Positions 17,626-26,519 of a DNA stretch of 64,000 bases are shown here, in pieces. The stretch is from contig NZ_FOXE01000006.1 in NCBI RefSeq assembly GCF_900115635.1, positions 94,643 through 158,642 of the forward strand, written 5' to 3'. The translations under genes and the position numbers were made by a program. Origin of the DNA: Oscillibacter sp. PC13 (GTDB lineage Bacteria > Bacillota > Clostridia > Oscillospirales > Oscillospiraceae). The notes under the pieces were generated by a model. That model saw only the letters and a program-made list of their open reading frames with translations. It was not told the origin of the DNA and searched no databases. The stretch's first letter is position 1. Each line of letters begins with the position of its first letter.

Positions 17626-20286
17626 TTATTCAGCTTCCCGCAGACGTTCCACAAGGGTGGATCTGGCTGCCCGGCGGTACACCGCCAGGGGTACTGTGAT
17701 GCCAAGCAGGGCGAAAATGGGCGACACAATGGCGAGGGGGAGCAAAGTTGGGCGATAGGTGAAGAACCAAAACATGCTGCTCATGGCCGCGTTCAGCACC
17801 GGGCCCAGAGCCAGCGTCAGCGCCAGGGAGAATGCTACGGAACCAAGCGCATAGAGAAGCCCCTCGTATACCAGCATCCGCTTCAGCTGGCTGCCCGTCA
17901 TGCCAATGGACTGCAAAACCGCAAATTCCCGCTTTCTGGTTAAAATGCCGGTCATGACGGCGTTGAAGAAGTTCAGCACACCGACCAGCCCTACAATGAA
18001 GCTCAATATCCCGCCGCACAGCTGAAACATGGAGCGGAAACTGTCAAATTCCACTGCATAGGTGGATTTGCTCTCATAGTCAAACTGGGGATTCTGCGTT
18101 TCCGTGTAGTCCGCCAGGAAGGACTCCATGGCACCGTTCGTCTCGGCGGTGGTATCAAAAGCATAGAGCATCACCGTGTCTGTGCCGGTGTCCCGGAGAA
18201 ATGTCTGATCATTCAGCACGAACTCATCACTGCCGTAGTACCGGTAGCTGAGAGCAGAGGGTACGGACACCAAAGCTGCTACTGTGTAATTGACGTCTCG
18301 GTATTCCGTTGCACGGCTGGCCCAAGGCACACCCTCTGGAACCTTGCTGTAGGGGCCGTAGATTTCCCCTGTGCCGGGGTTATAATATTCATACTCATCC
18401 ACATAACGGATGGTCACAGTATCGCCCAGCTGTGCCCAGTGGGAATCCATTTCCGGACGGCCATAGTCGTCCTCGTTGTACACGGCGGCAATATACTGCC
18501 CGCCCGGATCATACAGCTTGGAGAGATCCCCCTCCAGCACATCCAGCCTGTCCAGAGCAAAGTGCTCCATGCCATAGAGCTGGGCATGGTCACTCATCTT
18601 GCCGTCCGGGGTGCGTTCTATGAGAGACACCATCCGGTCCAGCTCCTCCTGGCTATTCCAACGGCTCTGGATGGAACGATAGTAGTCCTCATCCACGAAC
18701 TCCTCCGCCGCACGGGTAAGACCGTAGACCTTCCCTCCATCGATAATGCCGCCCTGGACAGTCACTTGGTCGATTACCTTCTGGGGAACGGCCATGTCAG
18801 AATTGAAGGCATCGCCACCGGTTTGGAAGTATCCGGCGTCTGCCAGGATAAAGTCTGAGGATACAAAATTCGCTAAATATTTGTCCATGTCAAAGCCGTT
18901 GGTAAAGGTAACGGTCACTGTCAGCAGCACGACTGCAAGAGACAGGGACAGGACAGTGACGATGGTTTTACCCCGGCTGCGGCCTAAATTGGCCAGCGCC
19001 ATGGAGAGCAGCGACACGCCGCTGGACCGCCTTTTTTTTCGATGGATGGTCCCACCCTCGGTGTACCGCACCGCCTCAATGGGAGGGACACTGGCCGCCA
19101 TGCGGCCGGGCCTGCGGCAGGAGAGAAGTACCGTGAACAGGGAGAACAGGGCGGATACCAGAAAAATGACCGGATTCAAAGAGACGACGCTGACAATCCC
19201 GTCCAGCCGCGCAACAACGATGGGTGTCAGCTGGGCACCGATAAACCACCCCAGGATCAAACCGAGGGGGACACCGGCGGCAGACAGCGTGACTGCCTGC
19301 TGACGAATCATCCGCCGCAGTTGCCGGCCTGTGGTGCCGATGGTTTTCAGCAATCCGTAAAACCGGATATCATTGGTGACGGAGATTTGGAACACATTGT
19401 AAATGATGAGATAACCAGTGAAAATGATTAGCAGGACCATAGCGGCGATGGCAGCTGCCGTGGCCGGGTCAATGTTTTCCGCCAGCTGGGCTCCGGTATA
19501 GCCCCAGTTGACGCCAGTGGCGATGTAGTTATCCCCGGCGGCACGGCTTTCACTCTGATAGCCGTGATTTGCAAGCACTTGTTCCATGTCCCGATCGATA
19601 TGCAGGGCATTTTGGAACATGACGTCCAGGTTCCAGGCTCCAGTATTGTCCGCTGCGGCGGAGGGGTCTACCTGCAGTGCTTCCAGCACTGCGTTTACCC
19701 GGCTTTCCGGAATGAGAATATGGCTGGCTACGATGGCCTGATCGTACGTCCACCAACCACAAAGCGTAAAAGTTTGCGTGGTGGGATGTCCGTCTACCTG
19801 AAAGGTAACGGTGAATTTTGTGCCCAACTCCGGTTTTACGCCAAGCAGATTCAAAACCCGGGTATCCGTGGCGGCTTCATCGGTGCCTTCCTCAGGCAGA
19901 CGGCCTTCTACCGGGTCGCAGTACATCCAGTGGGCTTGGGTGACGTCGGAATACCCGACCTCTACATGAGACTTGTGAAAGGGGATGTCCGCAGGCATAC
20001 CCAAAAATCGCCGCAGGCCCCACTCGCGGATGAGAGGATCGGTTTTCAGATCGCCGAACTGTTCCTCCGTCAGGTACTTGAAGGTGCCGTGGCTCCAGCC
20101 GCCGCACTGGCGGAAATTGGACTGCTGAAATCCGTCATTGATAGACAGGGCGATGGTAAAGAGCGAAGTAAACAGGACTGTGGTTAGGGCAATCGCCAGA
20201 ATGGCGATGATGTTCCGGCCCCTGGCGGCATTCATGGACGCCCGGCCCAAATGGCGAATGCACTTGCTGTTTGCAACACGAATCAT
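17626..20286 (-). CDS. ABC exporter permease with two FtsX domains
   Basis: An 886-residue MacB/FtsX-type permease. An N-terminal helix leads to a large extracytoplasmic domain (about residues 50-275), then three helices of the first FtsX domain (about 280-390), a second extracytoplasmic domain, and the last FtsX domain near the C-terminus with TGSQLKRMLVYEG. This architecture belongs to mechanotransmission exporters, usually of peptides or antimicrobials. It starts 6 nt after the ATPase gene ends, and a two-component system lies upstream in the same direction, which is the usual arrangement for a self-sensing resistance module. Confidence 0.9.
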   Translation of the reverse strand: MIRVANSKCIRHLGRASMNAARGRNIIAILAIALTTVLFTSLFTIALSINDGFQQSNFRQCGGWSHGTFKYLTEEQFGDLKTDPLIREWGLRRFLGMPADIPFHKSHVEVGYSDVTQAHWMYCDPVEGRLPEEGTDEAATDTRVLNLLGVKPELGTKFTVTFQVDGHPTTQTFTLCGWWTYDQAIVASHILIPESRVNAVLEALQVDPSAAADNTGAWNLDVMFQNALHIDRDMEQVLANHGYQSESRAAGDNYIATGVNWGYTGAQLAENIDPATAAAIAAMVLLIIFTGYLIIYNVFQISVTNDIRFYGLLKTIGTTGRQLRRMIRQQAVTLSAAGVPLGLILGWFIGAQLTPIVVARLDGIVSVVSLNPVIFLVSALFSLFTVLLSCRRPGRMAASVPPIEAVRYTEGGTIHRKKRRSSGVSLLSMALANLGRSRGKTIVTVLSLSLAVVLLTVTVTFTNGFDMDKYLANFVSSDFILADAGYFQTGGDAFNSDMAVPQKVIDQVTVQGGIIDGGKVYGLTRAAEEFVDEDYYRSIQSRWNSQEELDRMVSLIERTPDGKMSDHAQLYGMEHFALDRLDVLEGDLSKLYDPGGQYIAAVYNEDDYGRPEMDSHWAQLGDTVTIRYVDEYEYYNPGTGEIYGPYSKVPEGVPWASRATEYRDVNYTVAALVSVPSALSYRYYGSDEFVLNDQTFLRDTGTDTVMLYAFDTTAETNGAMESFLADYTETQNPQFDYESKSTYAVEFDSFRSMFQLCGGILSFIVGLVGVLNFFNAVMTGILTRKREFAVLQSIGMTGSQLKRMLVYEGLLYALGSVAFSLALTLALGPVLNAAMSSMFWFFTYRPTLLPLAIVSPIFALLGITVPLAVYRRAARSTLVERLREAE

Positions 20287-20292
20287 AGCCTC

Positions 20293-21042
20293 TCACCCCC
20301 GGGTATCCCGACTGCTGCTCTGGGGAGTGTTCCTCTCTGGGGAGGGAATCGCGCAGACAGTTCCCGGAGTTCCTCCCGAGGGGAAAATCCGGCCATCTTC
20401 AATGCGGACGATGCGATCTGCCATCTGGGCAATCTCTTCATTATGAGTGATCATGACAATCGTCTGCGTAAATTTCTCACTGGTGACTTTCAGAAGACCC
20501 ATGACGTCCTGGCTGGTGACAGAGTCCAGGTTTCCAGTGGGCTCATCCGCCAGGATGATGGCGGGCTTGGAGACAAGGGCTCGGGCAATGGCCACACGCT
20601 GCTGCTGGCCACCGGAGAGGTTGCCGGGAAGATTTTGAAGCTTACTGCCAAGACCGAGGGTCTCGATGATTTCACCAACATAAGACTCGTCCGGCTTTCC
20701 GCCATCCAACTGGATAGGCAGGACAATGTTTTCGCGGACATTCAGTACGGGCACCAGGTTATAGCTTTGGAACACAAAGCCGATTTTTCGCCGCCGGAAA
20801 ATGGTGAGAGCCTCGTCCTTCAAAGAGAAGAGGTCTCTTCCGTCCACGGTGACAGTGCCACTGGTGGGATGGTCCAAACCGCCCAGCATGTGGAGCAGGG
20901 TGGACTTACCAGAGCCGGATGTGCCAACCACCGCCACGAACTCACCCTTTTCAACGGACAGATCCACTCCGTCCAGGGCACGGACTTCCGTTTCACCGGC
21001 TCCGTAAATTTTTCTCAAATGATGTGTCTCCAAAATCGTCAT
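20293..21042 (-). CDS. ABC exporter ATP-binding protein
   Basis: A 249-residue ATPase of the MacB/LolD type. Walker A is GTSGSGKST (about residues 40-48), the signature is [15 protein letters not shown], and Walker B is [13 protein letters not shown], followed by the H-loop in MITHNEE. The start at 21042 is chosen because GGAGGG lies 9 nt upstream. It is the partner of the two-FtsX permease encoded 6 nt downstream. Confidence 0.93.
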   Translation of the reverse strand: MTILETHHLRKIYGAGETEVRALDGVDLSVEKGEFVAVVGTSGSGKSTLLHMLGGLDHPTSGTVTVDGRDLFSLKDEALTIFRRRKIGFVFQSYNLVPVLNVRENIVLPIQLDGGKPDESYVGEIIETLGLGSKLQNLPGNLSGGQQQRVAIARALVSKPAIILADEPTGNLDSVTSQDVMGLLKVTSEKFTQTIVMITHNEEIAQMADRIVRIEDGRIFPSGGTPGTVCAIPSPERNTPQSSSRDTRG

Positions 21043-21152
21043 AAAAGATTCCCTCCAATAGGAAAAAGTCTGCATTGTTTTTTACAATGCAGACTATACC
21101 AGAAAAATCTTTCCCAGTTCTTTCTGAAATCTAACAGTGCTGAAAGATTTTA

Positions 21153-22055
21153 TCACGTCTTGGGCAAAAACAGGGAAAAGGTGGAACCACAGCCGGGACT
21201 GGAGAGTACTTTTACATATCCCCCCTGTCCGGCAGCAATCTGCCGGACCAAATACAGGCCGATGCCAACGCCCTCCTGCTGGGAAACAGCGGGGGATCGG
21301 TAAAACCGCTGAAAAATTCTGGGCTGCTCCGCTTCGGGAATACCATGGCCGGTATCCTGCACATCAATGCGGCAGAAAAGTTCATAGGCCACGGCCCGGA
21401 TGGTAACAGTACCTCCGGAGGGGGTGTATTTCACCGCGTTGTCCAGTAAATTGTATACCGCTTCCACTGTCCACTTGGGGTCAAACAGGGCGGACTCCGC
21501 CGTGGGTTCCACCGTCAGCGATATACCCTTGACTGCGGCTTTTGGCGCAGCCTGCCTGGCGGCACTGTCCAGCGTTGGCTGCAGCGGGGTGAGCTTTGGG
21601 TGCAGGGCCAGGATTCCCGTTTCCAGCCGAGAGGTTTTTACCAGTGCATCAATCAGAAACCGCAGCTTTTCCGCTTGGGCTTCCAGCGCGGCGGCACAGG
21701 CCCGGCCCCCTTCAGGAAGTGGCTGCTCTTCCAGCAGCTGGGCGTACAGCAGAAGGTTGGCAATGGGTGTTTTGGTCTGATGGGAGATGTCGGCAATCAG
21801 GGCTTTCACAGCGTCCTTCTCCGCCTGCAGGTTCCGGGCCGACACTGCGGAGGCAGAGAGGTAGTGGGCCAGTTTGGTCTCCACAGCGGAGAGCAGCGTT
21901 TCATCAAAGTGGGACTCGGAAAAATCACCGCGGATGGCCTCGTCCAGCATGGCATCCAGTCCCAGAAGAGTCTGCCGCAGGCGGCGGCGATCCCACACCA
22001 CCACGGCAGCTGCCGCCAGAATGGCCAGGATGGCCAGAAGATACAGACTGTCCAT
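21153..22055 (-). CDS. Sensor histidine kinase
   Basis: A 300-residue kinase with a single N-terminal membrane helix and almost no extracytoplasmic domain. The phospho-acceptor His is in ISHQTKTPIANLL; the ATPase domain has the N box LLDNAVKYTP and the G boxes DTGHGIP and GVGIGLYLV. The start overlaps the regulator stop (TGATG), so the pair is translationally coupled. A small kinase lacking a sensor domain, next to an FtsX-type exporter, usually takes its signal from the transporter. Confidence 0.92.
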   Translation of the reverse strand: MDSLYLLAILAILAAAAVVVWDRRRLRQTLLGLDAMLDEAIRGDFSESHFDETLLSAVETKLAHYLSASAVSARNLQAEKDAVKALIADISHQTKTPIANLLLYAQLLEEQPLPEGGRACAAALEAQAEKLRFLIDALVKTSRLETGILALHPKLTPLQPTLDSAARQAAPKAAVKGISLTVEPTAESALFDPKWTVEAVYNLLDNAVKYTPSGGTVTIRAVAYELFCRIDVQDTGHGIPEAEQPRIFQRFYRSPAVSQQEGVGIGLYLVRQIAAGQGGYVKVLSSPGCGSTFSLFLPKT

Positions 22056-22726
22056 CACTTCACCGCCCAAGTGTAGCCAACGCCATATATGGTTTTGAGG
22101 AAACGGGGATGCGCTGGTGCGTCTTCCAGCTTGTCCCGCAGGCGTTTCATGGTGACAGAGAGGGCATTTTCATCCACATAGGCAGCACCATCCGTCCAGA
22201 TACGGTCCACCAGCTCTGCACGGGTAAGAGCAGCGCCGCGATTTGCCACCAACAGCCGAAGAAGCTTCTGCTCCGTTTTGCTCAAATCCACCAGCACCCC
22301 GTTTTTGCGGAATTCCATACGGTCGAAGTCAAATACAAAGCCTGCCTGTTCATACCGGACCGTGGGAACGGCTTTGCGGAGCTGGGCATTTACCCGCGCC
22401 CGCAGCACTGCCAGGGAAAAGGGCTTGGTAATATAGTCGTCGGCACCGGATTCCAGCCCGGTGACGATATCCGTCTCCAGGTCATTGGCAGTCAGCAGAA
22501 TGACAGGAACGGTGCTTGACCGGCGGATTTCACGCAAAAAATCCAGACCGCTGCCGTCAGGCAGATTCACGTCCAGAATGATCAGTTGACAGGGCCGGCC
22601 TGCCAGAAGGGCCCGGGCAGATGCCAGACTTTGGCACAGCACAGGGGAGAGTTCACTGCTTTGCAGGGCCAGACGAATGCCCTCTCCCAAGGCAAGATCG
22701 TCCTCCACAACCAGAAGATGTTTCAT
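22055..22726 (-). CDS. OmpR-family response regulator
   Basis: A 223-residue two-domain regulator. The receiver domain (about residues 1-115) has the acidic pair EDD, the phospho-acceptor Asp in LIILDVNLPDGSG and the conserved Lys in YITKPF. The C-terminal winged helix (about 125-223) ends in YGVGYTW. It is first of the regulator-kinase pair and probably controls the ABC exporter genes that follow. Confidence 0.94.
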   Translation of the reverse strand: MKHLLVVEDDLALGEGIRLALQSSELSPVLCQSLASARALLAGRPCQLIILDVNLPDGSGLDFLREIRRSSTVPVILLTANDLETDIVTGLESGADDYITKPFSLAVLRARVNAQLRKAVPTVRYEQAGFVFDFDRMEFRKNGVLVDLSKTEQKLLRLLVANRGAALTRAELVDRIWTDGAAYVDENALSVTMKRLRDKLEDAPAHPRFLKTIYGVGYTWAVK

Positions 22727-23052
22727 AGTGGTTCATCCAATTCCATAAAATACCGGTCCGCCCGGAAAGACTGGCTGGGCGGAAACCGGAAGTATACCCG
22801 GAACAGTGCCTTGAACAGGCGGGAATATCCCGGCAGAAAGCGTATTCCCCGGCAGGCACAGCGTTGACTGTTATGCCGAAAAGACCGACGCGGAAGAAGC
22901 ATTTCTGCACGGGGCCGGGGGAGTGATCTGCCAGCAGGGAGCGGAATGCGGCTGCAGCCAGCCAAGGACGGTTTCGACAACACGGGAACGGCCATTTGCA
23001 CAGATGGCATCCCGGGGACTCCGGGGTGCTGGGGCCCCATCCTATTATGTAT
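22727..23052. other. Intergenic stretch with no convincing gene
   Basis: About 325 nt lie between the response regulator and the M20 peptidase. A 105-codon frame on the minus strand (22723-23040) ends with an ATGA overlap on the regulator start, and its last 40 codons look protein-like, but it has no clear ribosome site and matches nothing I recognise. I see no clear promoter pair. Confidence 0.4.
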
Positions 23053-24195
23053 TCAGCAAAAATGCAGCATGACATCCAATGCGATCCCCAGGCCGGTTTT
23101 TAGAGAGGCGGTCTCCAGCTGTTCTTTCCGCGTATGGGCGCCCTTCCCCGAACAAAGGCCAAAGCTGACGGCCGGAATTCCCATTGACAAGGGGATGTTG
23201 CAGTCTGTGGAGCCGGAGACCACGGCTGGTACGGAACCGGTATGGGTATCAATGATTTGCGAACAGGTTTCTATCAGCGCGCGCTGACAATCTGCGTCCA
23301 AGTTGTTGGCACAGGGGCGGGTCCCCAGCAATTCCGCGTTCACCTTCCAGCCGCGATTGCGGGCCTCTGTTAAAACTGCATGGAAGGAGCGCTCCATTTC
23401 AACAAGACAGGAAACTGAATCCGAGCGGTATTCATACAGCATGGATGCCTGCTGCGCAATGGTATTGATGGAGGTGCCGCCTTCGATGATGCCGACATTA
23501 TAGGTGGTTTTGCTGCCGTTAGAATCCTGAGGAATGGGGACAGCATACAGCGCGGAGATCAGCTGTGCCAAACCGTCAATGGCGCTTTGACACCCAAAGT
23601 CAAAGAAACTGTGTCCGCCCTCCCCGCCCACGGTCACCCGGTAGCGGGAGGATCCAACTGCCTGTGCACAGATCTGATCGTATGTCAGATCAAAGGAAAT
23701 CAACCGTGCAATACGGCCCTGATAATCCTTCAGAAGGCGGCGGCAGCCCCGCAGATTGCCCAGCCCCTCCTCTCCGCTGTCTGCCACGATGAGCATTCCG
23801 TCGGCAGGCTGGACATCATGTTCTGCCAAAAACCGGGCTGCCATCAGTAAAACCGCCAGATTGGCGGTGTCATCATAGACCCCGGGGCAGCGAAGAATAC
23901 CGGATTCCTCCTCCGGTAAAAACGGCGTGGTGTCTGAAAACACGGTGTCCGTATGTGCAGTGAATACCGTTAATTTCTGCTGACCATAGGCATTTAACGC
24001 CAATATGGCATTGTCCGCCGCATCCAGACAGACCCCCTTGACGCCATGCCGCTCCAACCACTGACAGCAGAATTCTGCCCGGGCCCGCTCCAGACCAGAG
24101 GGGGCGGGAATCTGGCAGAGGGTTTTGACCAAATCATGGAGCTCTGCAAGATGTGTTTCTATGTAGGTGCTGCACTCCGTCCGACAGATGTTCAT
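23053..24195 (-). CDS. M20 family metallopeptidase
   Basis: A 380-residue zinc hydrolase of the M20/M25/M40 clan (aminoacylase, peptidase T and relatives). Expected metal ligands are visible as His and Asp in TAHTDTVF, Asp in VYDDTANLAVLL, and Glu-Glu in DSGEEGLGN. A dimerisation insert follows, and a final His lies in GAHTRKE. The frame is open to 24408, but the start at 24195 has GAGG at 8 nt and matches family length. Substrate unknown; probably a di/tripeptide or N-acyl amino acid. Confidence 0.88.
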   Translation of the reverse strand: MNICRTECSTYIETHLAELHDLVKTLCQIPAPSGLERARAEFCCQWLERHGVKGVCLDAADNAILALNAYGQQKLTVFTAHTDTVFSDTTPFLPEEESGILRCPGVYDDTANLAVLLMAARFLAEHDVQPADGMLIVADSGEEGLGNLRGCRRLLKDYQGRIARLISFDLTYDQICAQAVGSSRYRVTVGGEGGHSFFDFGCQSAIDGLAQLISALYAVPIPQDSNGSKTTYNVGIIEGGTSINTIAQQASMLYEYRSDSVSCLVEMERSFHAVLTEARNRGWKVNAELLGTRPCANNLDADCQRALIETCSQIIDTHTGSVPAVVSGSTDCNIPLSMGIPAVSFGLCSGKGAHTRKEQLETASLKTGLGIALDVMLHFC

Positions 24196-24380
24196 GAAAA
24201 ACGCCTCGCATCCGTTGTTTGAAATTTTGACAATCGCAGCGTATTGTTCCGCAAAATCAACGCCGCCCCGCGTTTCTGCACAGGTGGCATTCTTAATTTT
24301 CAAAATTGTAGCACAATCCACATGGCGATTCAACCGTTGGAGGCGGACTGGAAAGGAACGCCAAAGTGGAGAGAATAGAA

Positions 24381-24405
24381 CAAACGCCCGAAAAACGGGC
24401 GTTTG
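24381..24405. terminator. Hairpin between sirtuin remnant and peptidase
   Basis: Arms AAACGCCCG and CGGGCGTTT around a 5-nt loop. There is no strong U-run on either side. Confidence 0.45.
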
Positions 24406-24418
24406 CATAGACGCTGGA

Positions 24419-24934
24419 TTATGATTTGGACGACCGGTTCAAAAGAGCAGAGAAAACAGCGGAGATGTCCCCATTTATGCAGATGGCGCGGTCCGCAAGT
24501 CCCGGCGGTACAACGGCCTCGCCCAGATTGATACAGGCGTAAACAGCTGCGGGGTTTTCATGGGTCATCTGCCAGAAGGGATACTTGATGATAACAGGGG
24601 TATTTCCGCCCACGCCCAATTCCAGAAACAGCACCCGCCGGCCTTGCAGCCGGTGAAGAAACGCTGTGTAACGGGATGCGGCCTGGCACCAGCCTGCGTC
24701 CTGTACGAAGGCGCTGTCACACCGCAGGTTCATGGACATGGGGGCGCCGCATTTGGGACAGCGGGAAATCAGCGCGGCGGGAATTTTCATGCCTCGCTGT
24801 TCCGCTACCATGCGGCGGACAGATTCCTCATTGTCATACGTGCCGTCATGACAGGGGAGAGAGCATTGCCACAGGCCGTAGTCACCCTGCGTATAAAACA
24901 GGCGGCCTTTTGGAAAGCCCGCTTTTTGAAAACA
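24419..24934 (-). pseudogene. Sirtuin (SirTM-type) remnant, N-terminal half deleted
   Basis: The surviving C-terminal portion reads, in one frame on the minus strand, from CFQKAGFPKGRLFYTQGDYG through CSLPCHDGTYDNEE, the zinc motif RCPKCG and the GVGGNTP nucleotide-binding segment to a stop at 24419. This is the macro-domain-linked sirtuin family, whose full members are close to 300 residues. The N-terminal Rossmann part (GAGxS, TTN) is missing: a stop codon and then the macro gene replace it. The junction lies in a shared TGTTTTCAAAAA (24923-24934). Without the NAD-binding half it cannot be active. Confidence 0.85.
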
Positions 24935-25673
24935 TTAAAAACCACCTTTTGAAGAGAGGAAGAGGCCCGCAGAAAATTACTGACCATGTGCAGAGCGATT
25001 TCTGCGGCCTCTTGCTTGGGGAAGTGAAATTCACCTGTGGAGATGCAGCAGAAGGCAATGCTTCGCAGTTGGTGATCTGCTACAAGAGCCAGGCAGGAGC
25101 GATAACAGTCGGCCAGGTCCTTCCGGTTTCGGGCGGTGACGTCTCCGTGAACGACGGGGCCAACCGTATGCAGAACATACTGGGCGGGGAGCTGATATCC
25201 CGGCGTCAGCTTGGCTCGGCCGACAGGCTCCGGATACCCCTGTGCTTCCATCATTCGGCTGCATGCATCCCGCAGCCGGAGGCCTGCCGCCGAATGGATG
25301 GCATTGTCGACACATCCGTGGCATGGGAGAAGGCAGCCCAAAAGCCCACTGCTGTCTGCATCCATAACCGCATCAACACGCAGTCGGGTAATATCTCCCT
25401 GCCACAGAATGAGACGGGAATTCGCTAAGATGCCGGGCAGAGTATTCACGTCGACCACACCCTTTTCCTGCCGCTCGGCCGACAAGAGGGCATCCTGCAG
25501 GGAGAGAAATTCTGGCCGCAAGGGCATGGGGGACGGAGATTCATCAAGCTGCGGAGCAGGCGGCGCTGGGCCGCCTCACTGTGGGGGACAAGGGCGGCTT
25601 GGCGCCGGTACTGCGGCATCTCCGTCAGGAGCATTTGGCTGAGCGTGCAGATTTGATTCAACCGGTCGGTCAT
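24923..25673 (-). pseudogene. Macro-domain ADP-ribosylhydrolase, frameshifted and 3'-truncated
   Basis: The N-terminus (MTDRLNQICTLSQ to RRLLRSLMNLRPP) and the body (from MPLRPEFLSLQDALL) lie in different frames. One base is missing in the C-run read as G5 at 25528-25532; six C would restore the frame. The body is the SirTM-linked macro family, with YVLHTVGPVVHG and CCISTGEFHFP. The usual NAAN motif is degraded to MDADSS. The 3' end runs out of its own sequence at FNVFK, where the deletion joins it to the sirtuin, so its last 10-20 residues are foreign. The start at 25673 has GAGG at 7 nt. Confidence 0.8.
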
Positions 25674-25682
25674 CGGCATACC

Positions 25683-26115
25683 TCAGGCAAAGAAAAAGCC
25701 GGACGTCATCTCCAGGTAATTCTCTCCGCCGTAGTCGGGAAAGCGTTCTTTGACAGCGGCTTTGAATTCTGCTGCGCTGCCGCACCGGCTGGCCAGAACC
25801 TTCACTTCCCGGAGATAGGCGATTTTGGTTTCCACATCCTTCAGATCCTCTGGTGTATAGTGGGAGGTGAGCACGAGACTGTAATCTTTTTGCAGATAGC
25901 TTTCCAACTGGAGGATCATGGCGTCGGCATGGCCTGCTCCGGTAACAATGGAATGGCAGTCGTGTCCCAGCATATGGGTATAGTGGGTATAGACGGCGTT
26001 GATTTCCGGAATCTCAATGTCGAAAGCCTCGGCGGTTGGGGGTAATCACGAATTCTATACCGCCGAGGGTAAGGGGATCTTCCTGAATATGGTCGGTGAC
26101 CATGTGGACGGTGTT
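25683..26115 (-). pseudogene. MBL-fold metallo-hydrolase remnant
   Basis: The C-terminal part of a probable metallo-beta-lactamase-fold hydrolase, in two frames. The segment NNTVHMVTDHIQEDPL to GIEFVITP is followed, one frame over, by TAEAFDIEIPEINAVY and MLGHDCHSIVTGAGHADAM. The shift sits at a C-run (G5 at 26038-26042, plus strand) with one base too many. The N-terminal catalytic part is absent; sequence upstream belongs to an HxlR gene on the other strand. The family call rests on the C-terminal segment and is moderate. Confidence 0.6.
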
Positions 26116-26120
26116 GTTAA

Positions 26121-26294
26121 AAGGTTCTGACTGCCCAGCTTCGGGATATGGAGAGCAGTGGACTTCTGATCCGCAGGGTGTATGCAGAGGTACCGCCGCG
26201 GGTGGAATATACATTGACGGAACTGGGGTATAGCCTGCGGCCTATTTTGGATGCCATGCAGGACTGGGGAACTGCTTATCAGCAGCGCCCATAG
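26121..26294 (+). pseudogene. HxlR-family regulator, C-terminal fragment
   Basis: A frame starting after a stop at 26118 reads KVLTAQLRDMESSGLLIRR, VYAEVPPRVEYTLTELG and LRPILDAMQDWG to a stop at 26294. This is the recognition-helix and wing half of an HxlR winged-helix protein. The first half is gone; its place is taken by the MBL remnant on the opposite strand. A good terminator still follows. Confidence 0.75.
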
Positions 26295-26298
26295 AAGA

Positions 26299-26333
26299 CA
26301 GGCGGCAGCTTTTCAGCTGCCGCCTGCTTTTTG
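26299..26333 (+). terminator. Terminator after the HxlR remnant
   Basis: Arms CAGGCGGCAGCT and AGCTGCCGCCTG with a 4-nt loop and a following CTTTTT. Confidence 0.85.
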
Positions 26334-26393
26334 CCGCAGGGTGGGAGAATCGGCTGAAAATGGGATGGCTAGAGGGAAACAGCAGAGGAACTA

Positions 26394-26468
26394 TTGACAA
26401 CCGGCAGCGGGATATGGTATATTACGATGCATAAAATTTGCATATTCATATTAATTCGTATTTACGAA
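26394..26468 (+). promoter_or_regulatory. Promoter and operator-like palindrome of the aldolase/IclR unit
   Basis: TTGACA (26394-26399) and TATATT (26418-26423) are spaced 18 nt apart. Downstream of the start point lies an inverted repeat, TTCGTA-TT-TACGAA (26455-26468). An IclR regulator is encoded in the same unit, so it is the natural candidate to bind here as a roadblock. The binding is inference. Confidence 0.6.
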
Positions 26469-26519
26469 ATAGTGAACGCAAAATAGAAACACAGGTTATA
26501 TGGAAAGAGGAGAACCAAT

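Noticed and set aside
22723..23040. 105-codon minus-strand frame ending with an ATGA overlap on the response regulator
   Set aside because: No ribosome site, composition not clearly protein-like in its first half, and no recognised homologue. Kept only as a note in the intergenic entry.
26014..26214. 66-codon minus-strand frame as a complete small protein
   Set aside because: Its first half is antisense to the HxlR remnant and its second half is the MBL remnant before the frameshift.
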